In this document: positions 1 through 10,308 of the stretch, piece by piece
Layout: each line of letters begins with the position of its first letter
Position numbering within the stretch: position 1 is the first letter of the stretch
Source: Noviherbaspirillum malthae
GTDB lineage: Bacteria > Pseudomonadota > Gammaproteobacteria > Burkholderiales > Burkholderiaceae_D
Length of the DNA: 64,000 nt
Assembly: GCF_015352985.1 (NCBI RefSeq)
Contig: NZ_JACYXF010000008.1
Location: 1 to 64,000, forward strand
Direction: 5' to 3'
Program-made: the position numbers and the translations under genes
Notes under the pieces: generated by a model
What the model was told of the DNA's origin: nothing
The model's database searches: none
The model's input: only the letters and a program-made list of their open reading frames with translations

Positions 1-570
1 GACGACTCGCTGGCGCTGCGCCGCTCCTGCCGCGAAGGCGTGTGCGGCTCGGACGCGATGAACATCAACGGCAAGAACGGACTGGCCTGCACGACGAACC
101 TCAACGAGCTCTCCGAGCCGATCGTGCTGCGGCCGCTGCCGGGACTGCCGGTGATCCGCGACCTGATCGTGGACATGACGCAGTTCTTCAAGCAGTACCA
201 CTCGATCAAGCCGTACCTGATCAACGAGACGATTCCGCCGGAGAAGGAGCGTCTGCAGACGCCGGCCGAGCGCGAGGAGCTCGATGGCCTGTACGAGTGC
301 ATCCTGTGCGCCTGCTGTTCGACGTCGTGTCCGTCGTTCTGGTGGAACCCGGACAAGTTCGTGGGCCCGGCGGGACTGCTGCAGGCGTACCGCTTCATTG
401 CCGACAGCCGCGACCAGGCGACCAATGAGCGGCTGGACAACCTGGAAGATCCGTACCGGCTGTTCCGCTGCCATACCATCATGAACTGCGTGGATGTGTG
501 TCCGAAGGGCCTGAACCCGACACGCGCCATCGGCAAGATCAAGGAACTGATGGTGCGTCGTACTGTATAA
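1..570 (+). CDS. sdhB: Succinate dehydrogenase iron-sulfur subunit, 3' part
   Basis: Partial gene; the start lies before the window, and 189 residues of about 235 are present. SdhB carries electrons from the FAD subunit to ubiquinone in membrane-bound complex II of the TCA cycle. Visible are the end of the plant-ferredoxin-like domain ([19 protein letters not shown] and the following LAC, ligands of the [2Fe-2S] centre) and the C-terminal domain with [11 protein letters not shown] and [14 protein letters not shown], which ligate the [4Fe-4S] and [3Fe-4S] centres. The gene ends at TAA, followed 12 bases later by a hairpin terminator. sdhC, sdhD and sdhA are expected upstream, outside the window. 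Confidence 0.97.
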   Translation, partial: DDSLALRRSCREGVCGSDAMNINGKNGLACTTNLNELSEPIVLRPLPGLPVIRDLIVDMTQFFKQYHSIKPYLINETIPPEKERLQTPAEREELDGLYECILCACCSTSCPSFWWNPDKFVGPAGLLQAYRFIADSRDQATNERLDNLEDPYRLFRCHTIMNCVDVCPKGLNPTRAIGKIKELMVRRTV

Positions 571-582
571 ATAGCCTCGTCG

Positions 583-616
583 AGGCGGAGGCAGACCTGC
601 TTCCGCCTTGTTTTTT
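583..616 (+). terminator. Rho-independent terminator after sdhB
   Basis: A 12-bp stem (AGGCGGAGGCAG at 583-594 pairing with CTGCTTCCGCCT at 597-608, with one G-T pair) is followed by a T-rich run at 608-616. It lies between sdhB and sdhE, so sdhE expression probably depends on readthrough or its own promoter. Confidence 0.8.
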
Positions 617-701
617 GCTGTATTCCATCAATTCATTGCCCGAACATTGCCTGGGCGCATGCAGGACAGTGGATTGACGAAATAGAGTGAACGGGAAATC
701 C

Positions 702-971
702 ATGTCCAACAATCATCAAGCCGATCCGGCCAAACGTGCACGCCTGCGCTGGCGGGCGCGCCGCGGTTTGCTGGAGAACGATCTGATCGTGACGCGTTTT
801 CTGGATGCGCACGAGGCGAACTTGACCGACGAGGAAGTCGATGCCTTTTCCAGGCTGATGGACTTGTCGGACAATGAACTGATGGACTTGCTTTTGGCGC
901 GTAAGGAACCCGTGGGCGAAGTGGATCTTCCGCACGTCCATGCGTTGCTGGCGAGACTGCGCGCAGCCTGA
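702..971 (+). CDS. sdhE: Succinate dehydrogenase flavinylation factor SdhE (DUF339/YgfY family)
   Basis: Small 89-residue protein of the SdhE family, which promotes covalent FAD attachment to SdhA. The family signature RGxxE appears as RGLLENDLIVTRF near residue 22, followed by an acidic helical region (LTDEEVDAFSRLMDLSDNEL), typical of this fold. The ATG at 702 is preferred over the in-frame GTG at 687 because the longer form adds only five residues and the GGGA at 693-696 is better spaced for the ATG. It follows sdhB, as usual in betaproteobacteria, but behind a terminator. gltA follows after about 200 bp. Confidence 0.9.
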   Translation: MSNNHQADPAKRARLRWRARRGLLENDLIVTRFLDAHEANLTDEEVDAFSRLMDLSDNELMDLLLARKEPVGEVDLPHVHALLARLRAA

Positions 972-1170
972 GAACAACCGGGAAAAGGTTGAAGCAGGCG
1001 TGGAGCGGCTGACGGAATGCTGCCCTGACGGACGCATTGCGATACTGCAGAATCAGCATCTTCTGCGGCGTCGCGTGTGAACGGTAGCGGCGGCATTTGC
1101 TTCGGCAGGCGCATCTGGAATTCGGTTTTTTTTACAATCGACTCACCCCTCCTCACTAGAAGGAAGAGAC

Positions 1171-2484
1171 ATGACAAACTCTGAAACCAAAGCAACCCTT
1201 TCGTTCTCCGACGGCTCGCCGTCGCTGGACCTGCCCATCTACAAGGGCACCATCGGCCCGGACGTCATCGACATCCGCAAGCTGTACGGCGCCACGGGCC
1301 GGTTCACTTATGATCCGGGTTTCATGTCCACGGCAGCCTGCAACTCCTCGATCACCTACATCGACGGCGACAAGGGTGAACTGCTGTACCGCGGCTATCC
1401 GATCGAGCAGCTCGCCGTCAACTGCGACTTCCTCGAAACCTGCTACCTGCTCATGAACGGCGAACTGCCGAACGCCGAGCAGAAGCAGAAATTCGTCGCT
1501 ACCGTGACCAACCACACCATGGTTCACGAGCAGATGCAATTCTTCTTCCGCGGTTTCCGCCGCGATGCGCACCCGATGTCGGTGCTGGTCGGTACGGTCG
1601 GCGCCTTGTCGTCCTTCTATCACGACTCGCTCGACATCAACGATCCGCATCACCGCGAAGTCTCCGCGATCCGCCTGATCGCCAAGCTGCCGACTCTCGT
1701 CGCGATGGCCTACAAGTACTCGATCGGCCAGCCGTTCGCCTATCCGCGCAATGACCTGTCCTACTCGGCCAACTTCATGCGCATGATGTTCTCCAACCCG
1801 TGCGAAGAGTACAAGGTCAACGACGTGCTGGTGCGCGCTCTCGACCGTATCCTCATCCTGCATGCGGACCACGAGCAGAATGCGTCGACATCAACCGTCC
1901 GTCTGGCCGGTTCGTCGGGCGCCAACCCGTTCGCTTGTATCGCAGCCGGCATCGCCTGCCTGTGGGGCCCGGCGCACGGCGGCGCAAACGAAGCTGCGCT
2001 GACCATGCTGCAGGATATCCAGCGGCAGGGCGGCGTCGAGCGCATCGGCGAATTCATCGCCCAGGTCAAGGACAAGAACTCCAACGTCAAGCTGATGGGC
2101 TTCGGGCACCGCGTGTACAAGAACTACGACCCGCGCGCCAAGCTGATGCGTGAAACCTGCTATGAAGTGCTGAACGAACTCGGCCTGCATGACGATCCGC
2201 TGTTCAAGCTGGCAATGGCGCTCGAGAAGATCGCACTGGAAGACGATTACTTCGTTCAGCGCAAGCTCTATCCGAACGTCGACTTCTACTCCGGCATCGT
2301 TCAGTCCGCGCTCGGCATCCCGGTATCGCTGTTCACTGGTATCTTCGCGATGGCACGTACCGTCGGCTGGATCGCCCAGTGGAACGAGATGATCTCCGAT
2401 CCCGAGCAGAAGATCGGCCGTCCGCGTCAGCTGTTCATCGGTTCGCCGCGTCGCGACGTCCCGACCATGGCCCAGCGCGGCTGA
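1171..2484 (+). CDS. gltA: Citrate synthase, type II
   Basis: Condenses acetyl-CoA and oxaloacetate into citrate, the entry step of the TCA cycle; cytoplasmic. At 437 residues it has the length of the hexameric, NADH-sensitive type II family of Gram-negative bacteria. The catalytic triad is visible as His269 in [10 protein letters not shown], His313 in [15 protein letters not shown] and Asp371 in YPNVDFYSG. The N-terminal beta-rich domain ([18 protein letters not shown]) is intact. The ATG at 1171 follows the ribosome-binding site GAAGGAAG. It sits between sdhE and the sucAB-lpd operon and ends at its own terminator. Confidence 0.98.
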   Translation: MTNSETKATLSFSDGSPSLDLPIYKGTIGPDVIDIRKLYGATGRFTYDPGFMSTAACNSSITYIDGDKGELLYRGYPIEQLAVNCDFLETCYLLMNGELPNAEQKQKFVATVTNHTMVHEQMQFFFRGFRRDAHPMSVLVGTVGALSSFYHDSLDINDPHHREVSAIRLIAKLPTLVAMAYKYSIGQPFAYPRNDLSYSANFMRMMFSNPCEEYKVNDVLVRALDRILILHADHEQNASTSTVRLAGSSGANPFACIAAGIACLWGPAHGGANEAALTMLQDIQRQGGVERIGEFIAQVKDKNSNVKLMGFGHRVYKNYDPRAKLMRETCYEVLNELGLHDDPLFKLAMALEKIALEDDYFVQRKLYPNVDFYSGIVQSALGIPVSLFTGIFAMARTVGWIAQWNEMISDPEQKIGRPRQLFIGSPRRDVPTMAQRG

Positions 2485-2561
2485 TCAGGGAACCGATCGG
2501 CTTCGGCATCAGCGCCGGCCGATCGGGATTCGCTGAATTTCGAACTAAGTTTCGAAGGTTG

Positions 2562-2593
2562 AAAGGCGAGCTCCTTTGGGCTCGCCTTTTTTA
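2562..2593 (+). terminator. Rho-independent terminator of gltA
   Basis: A perfect 10-bp stem, AAAGGCGAGC at 2562-2571 and GCTCGCCTTT at 2580-2589, with an 8-base loop, runs into TTTT. It separates gltA from the sucA operon. Confidence 0.9.
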
Positions 2594-2849
2594 TTTCGAA
2601 AGCTGCCCAACGGGGGCAGGGCGGGGGGCTGCATTGATATACACATTCTTGCGACACTGCATCAATGCCCTTATTGGCGGCTGGAGTTCTATGCTATGCT
2701 AGCGTTTCCAAAAAATGGAACCGCCTCAGGTCGTCACGTAGCCCTTCCCCCCACAACTTGATGTGCGATCCGCTAACCGGTCAGGCCGTGTCGCGGAAGG
2801 TTATATAAACCCGCTAATCTCGCGAAACGCGAAGAAAGGTGAGCAAGAT
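2594..2849 (+). promoter_or_regulatory. Leader and promoter region of the sucA operon
   Basis: About 250 non-coding bases between the gltA terminator and sucA. It contains a possible -35 TTGGCG at 2674-2679 with TATGCT at 2695-2700 (only 15 bp apart, so weak) and a small palindrome, TTCCA at 2706 and TGGAA at 2716 separated by five A, which could be an operator. The sucA ribosome-binding site GAAAGGTGAG lies just before the ATG at 2850. The promoter boxes are a guess; the role as leader is inferred from the terminator upstream. Confidence 0.4.
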
Positions 2850-5702
2850 ATGCAGCAGTACTTCTCCAATTCCTATCTGTTTGGAGGCAACGCACCGTAC
2901 GTCGAAGAACTGTACGAAGCGTACCTCAACAATCCCGGCTCCGTACCCGACAACTGGCGCGCATACTTTGATGCGATGCAGCATGTTCCTGCCGTCGACG
3001 GTTCGAACAAGCCGGACGTAGCGCACGCACCCGTGGTCGCATCCTTCGCCGAGCGCGCGAAGCAGGGCCCGATCCGCACCGTCGTTGCCTCGCAGGACGT
3101 TGAAATGGGCCGCAAGCGCGTCGCTGCCACGCAGCTGATCGCCGCCTATCGCTTCCTCGGCAACCGCTGGGCCAATCTCGACCCGCTGCAGCGCCAGGAG
3201 CGCCCCGCGATCCCTGAACTGGATCCGAGCTTCTACGGCTTCACCGATGCCGACATGGACATCGTGTTCAACATCAGCAATACCTACTTCGGCCAGGAAA
3301 CCGCGACGCTGCGCGATCTGCTGCAAGCCTTGCGCGACACCTACTGCCGCTCGATCGGCGCCGAATTCATGTACATCAGCGATCCTGCGCAGAAGCGCTG
3401 GCTGCAGGAACGCCTCGAGTCCGTACGCTCGACCCCCAGCTTCACCGCTGAAAAGAAAAAGCACATCCTGGATCGCCTGACCGCAGCCGAAGGCCTCGAG
3501 CGCTACCTGCATACCCGCTATGTCGGCCAGAAGCGCTTCTCGCTCGAAGGCGGCGAAAGCTTCATCGCCTCGCTCGACGAATCGATCCAGCGCGCAGGCG
3601 AGAAGGGCGTGCAGGAAATCGTCATCGGCATGGCCCACCGCGGCCGTCTGAACGTTCTGGTCAATACGCTCGGCAAGATGCCGCAGGACCTGTTCGCGGA
3701 ATTCGAAGGCAAGCACGCCGACGATCTGCCGGCCGGCGACGTCAAGTACCACCAGGGTTTCTCTTCCGATATCTCCACCCCCGGCGGTCCGATCCACCTG
3801 TCGCTCGCCTTCAACCCGTCCCACCTCGAGATCGTCAATCCGGTCGTGGAAGGTTCGGTCAAGGCCCGCATGGAGCGCCGGGGCGACAAGGACGGCTCGC
3901 AGGTCATGCCTATCCTGGTTCACGGCGATGCCGCGTTCGCAGGCCAGGGCGTTGTCATGGAAACGCTCAACCTGGCGCAGACCCGCGGCTACGGCACGGG
4001 CGGTACGCTGCACATCGTGATCAACAACCAGATCGGCTTCACCACATCCGATCCGCGCGACTCGCGTTCGACGCTGTACTGCTCCGACGTCGTCAAGATG
4101 ATCGAGGCACCGGTGCTGCACGTGAACGGCGACGATCCCGAAGCCGTGGTATTCGCAACGCAGATGGCTCTCGATTTCCGTCTCGAGTTCAAGAAGGACA
4201 TCGTCGTCGACATCATCTGCTTCCGCAAGCTTGGCCACAACGAGCAGGACACGCCTGCACTGACCCAGCCGCTGATGTACAAGAAGATCGGCCAGCATCC
4301 GGGCACGCGCAAAGTCTACGCCGACAAGCTGGCCACGCAGGGCACGATTGCGGCGGACGCCGGCGATGCGATGGTCAAGGCGTATCGCGATGCGATGGAC
4401 GCCGGCAAGCATACCGTCGACCCCGTCATCTCGAACTTCAAGAGCAAGTATGCGGTTGACTGGATGCCTTTCCTCAACCGCAAGTGGACCGATGCGGCCG
4501 ATACCGCCGTTCCGCTAGCCGAACTCAAGCGACTGGCCGAACGCATCACCAAGGTCCCGGAAGACTTCAAGGTGCACCCGCTCGTCGAGAAAGTGCTCGG
4601 CGACCGTGCAAGCATGGGCCGCGGCGAGCTCAATCTCGACTGGGGCATGGGTGAACACCTCGCGTATGCATCGCTGGTCGCCTCCGGTTACGCAGTCCGC
4701 CTGACAGGCCAGGACGCAGGCCGCGGCACTTTCGTGCACCGTCACGCCGTGCTGCACGACCAGAAGCGCGAGCGCTGGGACGCCGGCACTTACCTGCCGC
4801 TGCAGAACGTCTCGGAAAACCAGGCGCCGTTCACCGTCATCGACTCCGTTCTGTCGGAAGAGGCTGTCCTCGGCTTCGAATACGGCTATTCGACTGCCGA
4901 GCCGAACACGCTCACCATCTGGGAAGCCCAGTTCGGCGATTTTGCCAACGGCGCCCAGGTCGTCATCGACCAGTTCATCAGTTCCGGCGAAGTGAAGTGG
5001 GGCCGTGCATCCGGTCTCGTGATGATGCTGCCGCACGGCTATGAAGGCCAGGGTCCGGAGCACTCGTCGGCCCGCCTCGAGCGCTATCTGCAGCTGTGCG
5101 CGGACAACAACATGCAGGTCGTTCAGCCGACCACGGCCGCACAGATCTTCCATCTGCTGCGCCGTCAGATGATCCGTCTGTTCCGCAAGCCGCTGGTCAT
5201 CATGACGCCGAAGTCGCTGCTGCGTAACAAGGATGCCGGCTCGCCGCTGTCCGAACTTGCCAAAGGCCAGTTCCAGACCGTCATCGGCGAGGTCGACGAG
5301 AAGATCGATCCGAAGAAGGTCAAGCGCGTACTCGCCTGCTCGGGCAAGGTCTATTACGACCTGGTCAACGCACGCAAGGAGCGCGGTGTTTCCGACGTGG
5401 CGATCCTGCGTATCGAACAGCTGTATCCGTTCCCGCACAAGGCATTCGCCGCCGAGCTGGGCAAGTTCCCGAACTTCGCCGAACTGGTCTGGGTACAGGA
5501 CGAACCGCAGAATCAGGGCCCTTGGTTCCAGATCCAGCACAACATCTTCGAAAACCTCGGGGACGGCCAGAAACTCGCCTATGCAGGCCGCCCGGCCAGC
5601 GCATCGCCCGCAGTCGGCTACTACGACAAGCACTATGCGCAGCAGAAGGCATTGATCGACACCGCGTTCTCGAAGCTCAAGGGCTTCGTGCTGACCAAAT
5701 AA
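2850..5702 (+). CDS. sucA: 2-oxoglutarate dehydrogenase E1 component
   Basis: Thiamine-diphosphate-dependent decarboxylase of the 2-oxoglutarate dehydrogenase complex; it passes the succinyl group to the lipoyl arm of SucB. 950 residues, full length. The N-terminal E1 motif SNSYLFGGNAPYVEELYEAY is present, then GMAHRGRLNVLVNTLGK, the NPSHLEIVNPVVEG loop, and the ThDP-binding stretch GDAAFAGQGVVMETLNLAQ with INNQIGFTTS. The open frame extends 29 codons further upstream, but the ATG at 2850 matches the family start and follows GAAAGGTGAG. First gene of sucA-sucB-lpdA. Confidence 0.98.
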   Translation: MQQYFSNSYLFGGNAPYVEELYEAYLNNPGSVPDNWRAYFDAMQHVPAVDGSNKPDVAHAPVVASFAERAKQGPIRTVVASQDVEMGRKRVAATQLIAAYRFLGNRWANLDPLQRQERPAIPELDPSFYGFTDADMDIVFNISNTYFGQETATLRDLLQALRDTYCRSIGAEFMYISDPAQKRWLQERLESVRSTPSFTAEKKKHILDRLTAAEGLERYLHTRYVGQKRFSLEGGESFIASLDESIQRAGEKGVQEIVIGMAHRGRLNVLVNTLGKMPQDLFAEFEGKHADDLPAGDVKYHQGFSSDISTPGGPIHLSLAFNPSHLEIVNPVVEGSVKARMERRGDKDGSQVMPILVHGDAAFAGQGVVMETLNLAQTRGYGTGGTLHIVINNQIGFTTSDPRDSRSTLYCSDVVKMIEAPVLHVNGDDPEAVVFATQMALDFRLEFKKDIVVDIICFRKLGHNEQDTPALTQPLMYKKIGQHPGTRKVYADKLATQGTIAADAGDAMVKAYRDAMDAGKHTVDPVISNFKSKYAVDWMPFLNRKWTDAADTAVPLAELKRLAERITKVPEDFKVHPLVEKVLGDRASMGRGELNLDWGMGEHLAYASLVASGYAVRLTGQDAGRGTFVHRHAVLHDQKRERWDAGTYLPLQNVSENQAPFTVIDSVLSEEAVLGFEYGYSTAEPNTLTIWEAQFGDFANGAQVVIDQFISSGEVKWGRASGLVMMLPHGYEGQGPEHSSARLERYLQLCADNNMQVVQPTTAAQIFHLLRRQMIRLFRKPLVIMTPKSLLRNKDAGSPLSELAKGQFQTVIGEVDEKIDPKKVKRVLACSGKVYYDLVNARKERGVSDVAILRIEQLYPFPHKAFAAELGKFPNFAELVWVQDEPQNQGPWFQIQHNIFENLGDGQKLAYAGRPASASPAVGYYDKHYAQQKALIDTAFSKLKGFVLTK

Positions 5703-5762
5703 AGACCCGTCGGCGCGCTAGAAGCTGGCGCGCCGATCGAACACACCGAAACGGAGAGTTAC

Positions 5763-7049
5763 ATGGCAATTATTGAAGTAAAAGTCCCGCAACTGTCGGA
5801 ATCCGTCGCAGAAGCGACCCTGCTGGCATGGCACAAGAAGGTCGGCGAAGCCGTCTCGCGCGATGAGAACCTGATCGACATCGAGACCGACAAGGTCGTG
5901 CTCGAACTGCCGGCACCGGACTCCGGCGTAATCGTCGAAGTCATCAAGGGCGACGGCAGCACCGTTGTCGCAGGCGAAGTCATTGCAAGGCTCGACACCG
6001 AAGCCAGCGCAGGCACCGTTGCAGCGCCCGCAGCCGCTCCCGCACCGGCAAGCACGCCGGCCGCAGCCGCTGCCCAGGCCCAGGGCGACCCCGTTGCTGC
6101 TGCCATTTCGGCACTGGCATCGAATGCATCCGCCGGCGTGGCAATGCCCGCCGCTGCAAAAATGCTGGCTGACAATAACATGTCCGCCGCCCAGGTTTCC
6201 GGCACCGGCCGCGACGGCCGCGTCACCAAGGGCGACGTGATCAATGCCCTCGAAACCAAGCCTGCCGCTGCTCCCGCACCTGCACCCGCAGCCGCTCCCA
6301 AGCCGGCGCTGCAGCAGGTCGCGGCTCCCGGCGCCGTCAACCTCGGCAACCGTCCGGAAGAGCGCGTGCCGATGAGCCGCCTGCGCGCACGTATCGCCGA
6401 GCGCCTGCTGCAATCGCAAGCGACCAACGCGATCCTGACGACCTTCAACGAAGTCAACATGCAGCCGGTCATGGACCTGCGCAACAAGTACAAGGACAAG
6501 TTCGAGAAAGAGCACGGCGTCAAGCTGGGCTTCATGTCCTTCTTCGTCAAGGCCGCCGTCGCCGCACTGAAGAAGTATCCGGTTATCAATGCCTCCGTTG
6601 ACGGCAACGACATCGTCTACCACGGCTATTTCGACATCGGTATCGCAGTCGGTTCGCCGCGCGGTCTGGTGGTGCCGATTCTGCGCGACGTCGACCAGAT
6701 GACGATCGCCGAAATCGAGAAGAAGATCGCCGAATTCGGCGTCAAGGCCAAGGACGGCAAGCTGACGCTCGACGAACTGACCGGCGGCACATTCTCGATC
6801 TCCAACGGCGGCGTGTTCGGTTCGATGCTGTCGACACCGATCATCAACCCGCCGCAATCCGCGATCCTGGGCGTTCACGCCACCAAGGAGCGTGCTGTCG
6901 TCGAGAACGGCCAGATCGTCATCCGTCCGATGAACTACCTGGCCATGTCCTATGACCACCGCATCATCGACGGCCGCGAAGCCGTGCTGGGCCTGGTCGC
7001 GATGAAGGAAGCGCTGGAAGATCCGGCCCGCCTCCTGCTCGACCTCTAA
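5763..7049 (+). CDS. sucB: Dihydrolipoyllysine-residue succinyltransferase (E2)
   Basis: Core E2 enzyme of the 2-oxoglutarate dehydrogenase complex; moves succinyl from lipoyl-lysine to CoA. 428 residues. Lipoyl domain at 1-80 with the modified Lys44 in IETDKVV, an Ala/Pro-rich hinge, an E3/E1-binding domain around 115-160 ([12 protein letters not shown]...GRVTKGDV), a second Ala/Pro linker, and the acyltransferase domain from about 200 to the end with [12 protein letters not shown], which holds the catalytic His and Asp. Start ATG at 5763 follows ACGGAGAG. Lies 60 bp after sucA. Confidence 0.98.
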   Translation: MAIIEVKVPQLSESVAEATLLAWHKKVGEAVSRDENLIDIETDKVVLELPAPDSGVIVEVIKGDGSTVVAGEVIARLDTEASAGTVAAPAAAPAPASTPAAAAAQAQGDPVAAAISALASNASAGVAMPAAAKMLADNNMSAAQVSGTGRDGRVTKGDVINALETKPAAAPAPAPAAAPKPALQQVAAPGAVNLGNRPEERVPMSRLRARIAERLLQSQATNAILTTFNEVNMQPVMDLRNKYKDKFEKEHGVKLGFMSFFVKAAVAALKKYPVINASVDGNDIVYHGYFDIGIAVGSPRGLVVPILRDVDQMTIAEIEKKIAEFGVKAKDGKLTLDELTGGTFSISNGGVFGSMLSTPIINPPQSAILGVHATKERAVVENGQIVIRPMNYLAMSYDHRIIDGREAVLGLVAMKEALEDPARLLLDL

Positions 7050-7103
7050 TAGGCGCGCTGAAGCGATGCCGGCGCTGCCGATCAGGCCGGGATCGCTCCG
7101 AAT

Positions 7104-7136
7104 GCACACGGAACGCGGAGCACCGCCTCCGTGTGC
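7104..7136. other. Hairpin between sucB and lpdA
   Basis: A perfect 9-bp inverted repeat, GCACACGGA at 7104-7112 and TCCGTGTGC at 7128-7136, lies in the 119-bp gap between sucB and lpdA. There is no following T-run, so it is not a normal terminator. It could stabilise or process the operon mRNA. Confidence 0.5.
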
Positions 7137-7168
7137 GTTGTCCATCCTGCGGATAATAGGTTACGTAT

Positions 7169-8596
7169 ATGTCGAAAAATTTTGATGTGGTTGTTATCGG
7201 CGGCGGCCCTGGTGGCTATATCGCCGCAATTCGGGCTGCCCAGCTCGGTTTCAGCACCGCCTGCATTGACGAGTGGAAGAATGCGAAGAACGGCCCGGCA
7301 CCGGGCGGTACCTGCACCAACGTCGGCTGCATTCCTTCGAAGGCACTGCTGCAGTCGTCGGAACATTATGAGCATGCTGGCCATGCATTTGCCGACCATG
7401 GCATCGAAGTCAAAGGCCTGAACCTGAACCTCGGCCAGATGCTGGCACGCAAGGACACGATCGTCAAGCAGAACAATGACGGCATCCTGTACCTCTTCAA
7501 GAAGAACAAGGTCACGTTCTTCCATGGCCGCGGCTCCTTCGTCAAGGGCGACGCCAACGGCTACGAGATCAAGGTGGCCGGTGCCGCGGAAGAGTCCATT
7601 ACCGCCAAGCACGTCATCGTGGCGACCGGCTCCAATGCGCGCGCTCTGCCGAATGCTCCCTTCGATGAAAAGCTGATCCTGTCGAACACCGGCGCACTGG
7701 CAATCGATTCCGTACCGAAGAAGCTCGGCGTTATCGGCGCAGGCGTCATCGGTCTCGAAATGGGCAGCGTATGGCGCCGCGTCGGTGCGGAAGTGACCGT
7801 GCTCGAAGCACTGCCGGGCTTCCTGTCCGCCGTGGACGAGCAGATCGCCAAGGAAGCGTTCAAGCTCTTCACCAAGCAGGGCCTGTCGATCAGCCTCGGC
7901 GTCAAGATCGGTGCGATCACGCCCGGCAAGAAGGACGTCACGGTCGAGTACACCGACGACAAGGGCAATGCGCAGAAGGCCGTGTTCGACCGCCTCATCG
8001 TCTCCATCGGCCGCGTGCCGAACACCATCGGCCTCAATGCCGAAGGCGTGGGACTGAAGCTCGACGAGCGCGGCTTCATCGCCGTCGACGGCGACTGCAA
8101 GACCAACCTGCCGAACGTCTGGGCGGTGGGCGACGTGGTGCGCGGCCCGATGCTGGCGCACAAGGCGGAAGAAGAGGGTGTTGCCGTCGCGGAACGTATT
8201 GCAGGTCAACATGGCCATGTGAACTTCAATACAATTCCCTGGGTCATATATACATCTCCGGAAATTGCCTGGGTCGGCAAGACCGAACAGCAGCTCAAGG
8301 CCGAAGGCATCGCCTACAAGGCCGGCAGCTTCCCGTTCATGGCCAACGGCCGCGCCCGCGCGCTCGGAGATACCTCAGGCATGGTGAAGTTCCTGGCCGA
8401 TGCCAAGAGCGACGAAATCCTGGGCGTGCACATCATCGGCCCGATGGCATCGGAACTGATCTCCGAAGCGGTCGTGGCGATGGAATTCCGTGCATCCTCG
8501 GAAGACATCGCGCGCATCTGCCATGCGCATCCTTCGCTGTCTGAGGCGACCAAGGAAGCGGCTCTCGCCGTCGACAAGCGTTCGCTCAACTTCTAA
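7169..8596 (+). CDS. lpdA: Dihydrolipoyl dehydrogenase (E3)
   Basis: FAD enzyme that reoxidises dihydrolipoamide with NAD+ in 2-oxo-acid dehydrogenase complexes. 475 residues. FAD-binding GGGPGGY near residue 11, redox-active disulfide in [18 protein letters not shown]-binding [13 protein letters not shown], second FAD motif [21 protein letters not shown] and the C-terminal His-Glu pair in [14 protein letters not shown] are all visible. Third enzyme gene of the sucAB operon; its placement suggests it serves mainly this complex, though E3 is often shared. Confidence 0.98.
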   Translation: MSKNFDVVVIGGGPGGYIAAIRAAQLGFSTACIDEWKNAKNGPAPGGTCTNVGCIPSKALLQSSEHYEHAGHAFADHGIEVKGLNLNLGQMLARKDTIVKQNNDGILYLFKKNKVTFFHGRGSFVKGDANGYEIKVAGAAEESITAKHVIVATGSNARALPNAPFDEKLILSNTGALAIDSVPKKLGVIGAGVIGLEMGSVWRRVGAEVTVLEALPGFLSAVDEQIAKEAFKLFTKQGLSISLGVKIGAITPGKKDVTVEYTDDKGNAQKAVFDRLIVSIGRVPNTIGLNAEGVGLKLDERGFIAVDGDCKTNLPNVWAVGDVVRGPMLAHKAEEEGVAVAERIAGQHGHVNFNTIPWVIYTSPEIAWVGKTEQQLKAEGIAYKAGSFPFMANGRARALGDTSGMVKFLADAKSDEILGVHIIGPMASELISEAVVAMEFRASSEDIARICHAHPSLSEATKEAALAVDKRSLNF

Positions 8597-8605
8597 GGAG
8601 TTTTC

Positions 8606-9004
8606 ATGCGCCACCTGATCCTGTTGCTGCCGATTGCGCTTGCCGCGTGCGCCACGACAGGATCCGGGGGCACCGCCATCGCAGTCGATACGGCAAGCCG
8701 CGGGCAGGCCCTTACCGGCGCGAGCTGCATCGTGCAGACCGGCGCCGGAAGCTGGAACATCACGACGCCGGCCACGGTGGATGTGGGCGCTCCGAGCGGA
8801 GACCTGCGCATCGTGTGCAACAGGCCCGGTTACCGGACTTCCGAAACGCTGTATCGGCCTTCCAGGCCGCTCGGTTCCAATGTCGGCCTGGGCGCCGGCG
8901 GCGGCGGCGGCCATGTCGGGGTGGGCGTCGGCCTGAACTTTCCAATCAGCGTCGGCGGCGGGCGGTATCCCTCCAGGGTGACGGTCGAAATGAATCCGGA
9001 ATAG
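8606..9004 (+). CDS. Putative small lipoprotein
   Basis: 132 residues with a lipoprotein signal peptide: positively charged start, hydrophobic LILLLPIA and lipobox LAAC with Cys15. The mature part has a short beta-rich region with two cysteines (GASCIVQTGAGSW...RIVCNRPGYR), resembling small PEGA-like surface domains, then a glycine-rich run (GAGGGGGHVGVGVG). Function unknown. It starts 10 bp after lpdA with ribosome-binding site AAGGAG, so it is probably cotranscribed with the odh genes, and ends before a strong terminator. No functional link to the TCA cycle can be read from the sequence. Confidence 0.8.
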   Translation: MRHLILLLPIALAACATTGSGGTAIAVDTASRGQALTGASCIVQTGAGSWNITTPATVDVGAPSGDLRIVCNRPGYRTSETLYRPSRPLGSNVGLGAGGGGGHVGVGVGLNFPISVGGGRYPSRVTVEMNPE

Positions 9005-9060
9005 AGAAGCAGACTGTCCTTGGAATCACGGCGTGAAGCCGGGGCAGGCAGGACAGAGTA

Positions 9061-9087
9061 ATGGGCGAGCGAGTCTCGCCCATTTTT
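9061..9087 (+). terminator. Rho-independent terminator of the sucA operon
   Basis: A perfect 9-bp stem (ATGGGCGAG at 9061-9069, CTCGCCCAT at 9075-9083) with a 5-base loop, followed by TTTT. It ends the sucA-sucB-lpdA-lipoprotein transcript. Confidence 0.88.
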
Positions 9088-9171
9088 ACGTCGGGTCGAT
9101 AGGCCGGTTCGGTGGCTGCCGTGGATGCGGCAGGACAGGAAACCGATCGGCGCACATGAGCGAACAAACAT

Positions 9172-10269
9172 ATGAACGTCAGGGAGTTTTACGAGCATGC
9201 GCTGGCGCAGCGCGGCTACAAGTCGGATGAGGCGCAGCAGCGCGCCGTCGATCGCCTGCAGCAGGCCTACGACGAGTGGGTGGCATACAAGGCGCAGCGG
9301 TCCAACAAGTTCAAGCGCCTGATCAGCCGGCCGGCGGTGCCGCGCGGCGTTTATATGTGGGGCGGCGTTGGGCGCGGCAAATCGTTCCTGATGGACAGCT
9401 TCTATTCCGTCGTCCCGGTCGTGCGCAAGACCAGGCTGCATTTCCACGAATTCATGCGTGCGGTGCATCACCAGCTCGACGACCTGAAAGGCGTCGCCGA
9501 TCCGCTGGATGAAGTGGCGCGCCGCATTGCCAAGAAGTACCGGCTCATCTGCTTCGACGAGTTTCATGTCTCCGACATCGCGGATGCCATGATCCTGTAC
9601 AACCTGCTCAAGGCTCTGTTCGACAACGGCGTGTCGTTCATCATGACATCCAACTATGTGCCGGATGCGCTGTATCCGGATGGCCTGCATCGCGACCGCA
9701 TTCTGCCGGCAATCGGACTCATCAAGGACAGGCTCGACGTGCTGAACGTGGATGCGGGGCTCGATTACCGCAAGCGAGCCCTGGAGCAGGTAGAGGCTTA
9801 CCATACGCCGCTGAGCGCAGCGGCGAACGATGCCTTGCGCGCGGCATTTGCCAAGGTTGCCGAAACTGCAGATGAAGATCCGCGGATTCATATCGAGGCC
9901 CGGGAAATCCGTGCGCTGCGGCGTGCCGGCGGCGTCGTGTGGTTCGATTTCGCCACCCTGTGCGGGGGACCGCGCTCGCAGAACGACTACCTGGAGCTCT
10001 CGAGCCGGTTCCACACGGTGATTCTGTCCGACATACCGAGGATGTCGGCGGCAATGTCCTCCGAAGCCCGCCGCTTTACCTGGCTGATCGATGTATTCTA
10101 TGACCACAAGGTAAAGCTGCTGATGTCGGCCGAAGTGGAACCCGACCAGCTTTATACTGAAGGCATGCTTGCCAATGAATTCCATCGCACCGTGTCCCGC
10201 ATCATCGAGATGCAGTCGTCGGAATACATGAAGAGCGAGCGGCGCGATGTTGCCGGCTCGATTGCCTGA
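9172..10269 (+). CDS. zapE: Cell division protein ZapE (AFG1-family ATPase)
   Basis: AAA-type ATPase of the AFG1/ZapE family; in E. coli it associates with the Z-ring under stress. 365 residues. Walker A is WGGVGRGKSFLMD near residue 63, Walker B is RLICFDEFHVSD near residue 125, and TSNYVPDALYPDGLHRDRILPAI is the typical family sensor region. The C-terminal half (RRFTWLIDVFYDHKVKLLMSAE) matches the family. It stands alone between two terminator-bounded units; its placement after the 2-oxoglutarate dehydrogenase genes is common in related bacteria. Confidence 0.93.
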   Translation: MNVREFYEHALAQRGYKSDEAQQRAVDRLQQAYDEWVAYKAQRSNKFKRLISRPAVPRGVYMWGGVGRGKSFLMDSFYSVVPVVRKTRLHFHEFMRAVHHQLDDLKGVADPLDEVARRIAKKYRLICFDEFHVSDIADAMILYNLLKALFDNGVSFIMTSNYVPDALYPDGLHRDRILPAIGLIKDRLDVLNVDAGLDYRKRALEQVEAYHTPLSAAANDALRAAFAKVAETADEDPRIHIEAREIRALRRAGGVVWFDFATLCGGPRSQNDYLELSSRFHTVILSDIPRMSAAMSSEARRFTWLIDVFYDHKVKLLMSAEVEPDQLYTEGMLANEFHRTVSRIIEMQSSEYMKSERRDVAGSIA

Positions 10270-10308
10270 CATCCTGCCCGACACGATTCCATGAAAGAAG
10301 CGCAGCCG

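Noticed and set aside
2814..4412. Long minus-strand open frame opposite sucA
   Set aside because: It mirrors a strongly conserved gene in GC-rich DNA; the translation has no family motifs.
8830..10284. 484-codon minus-strand frame opposite zapE
   Set aside because: Shadow of zapE and the lipoprotein gene; no ribosome-binding site and no recognisable domain.
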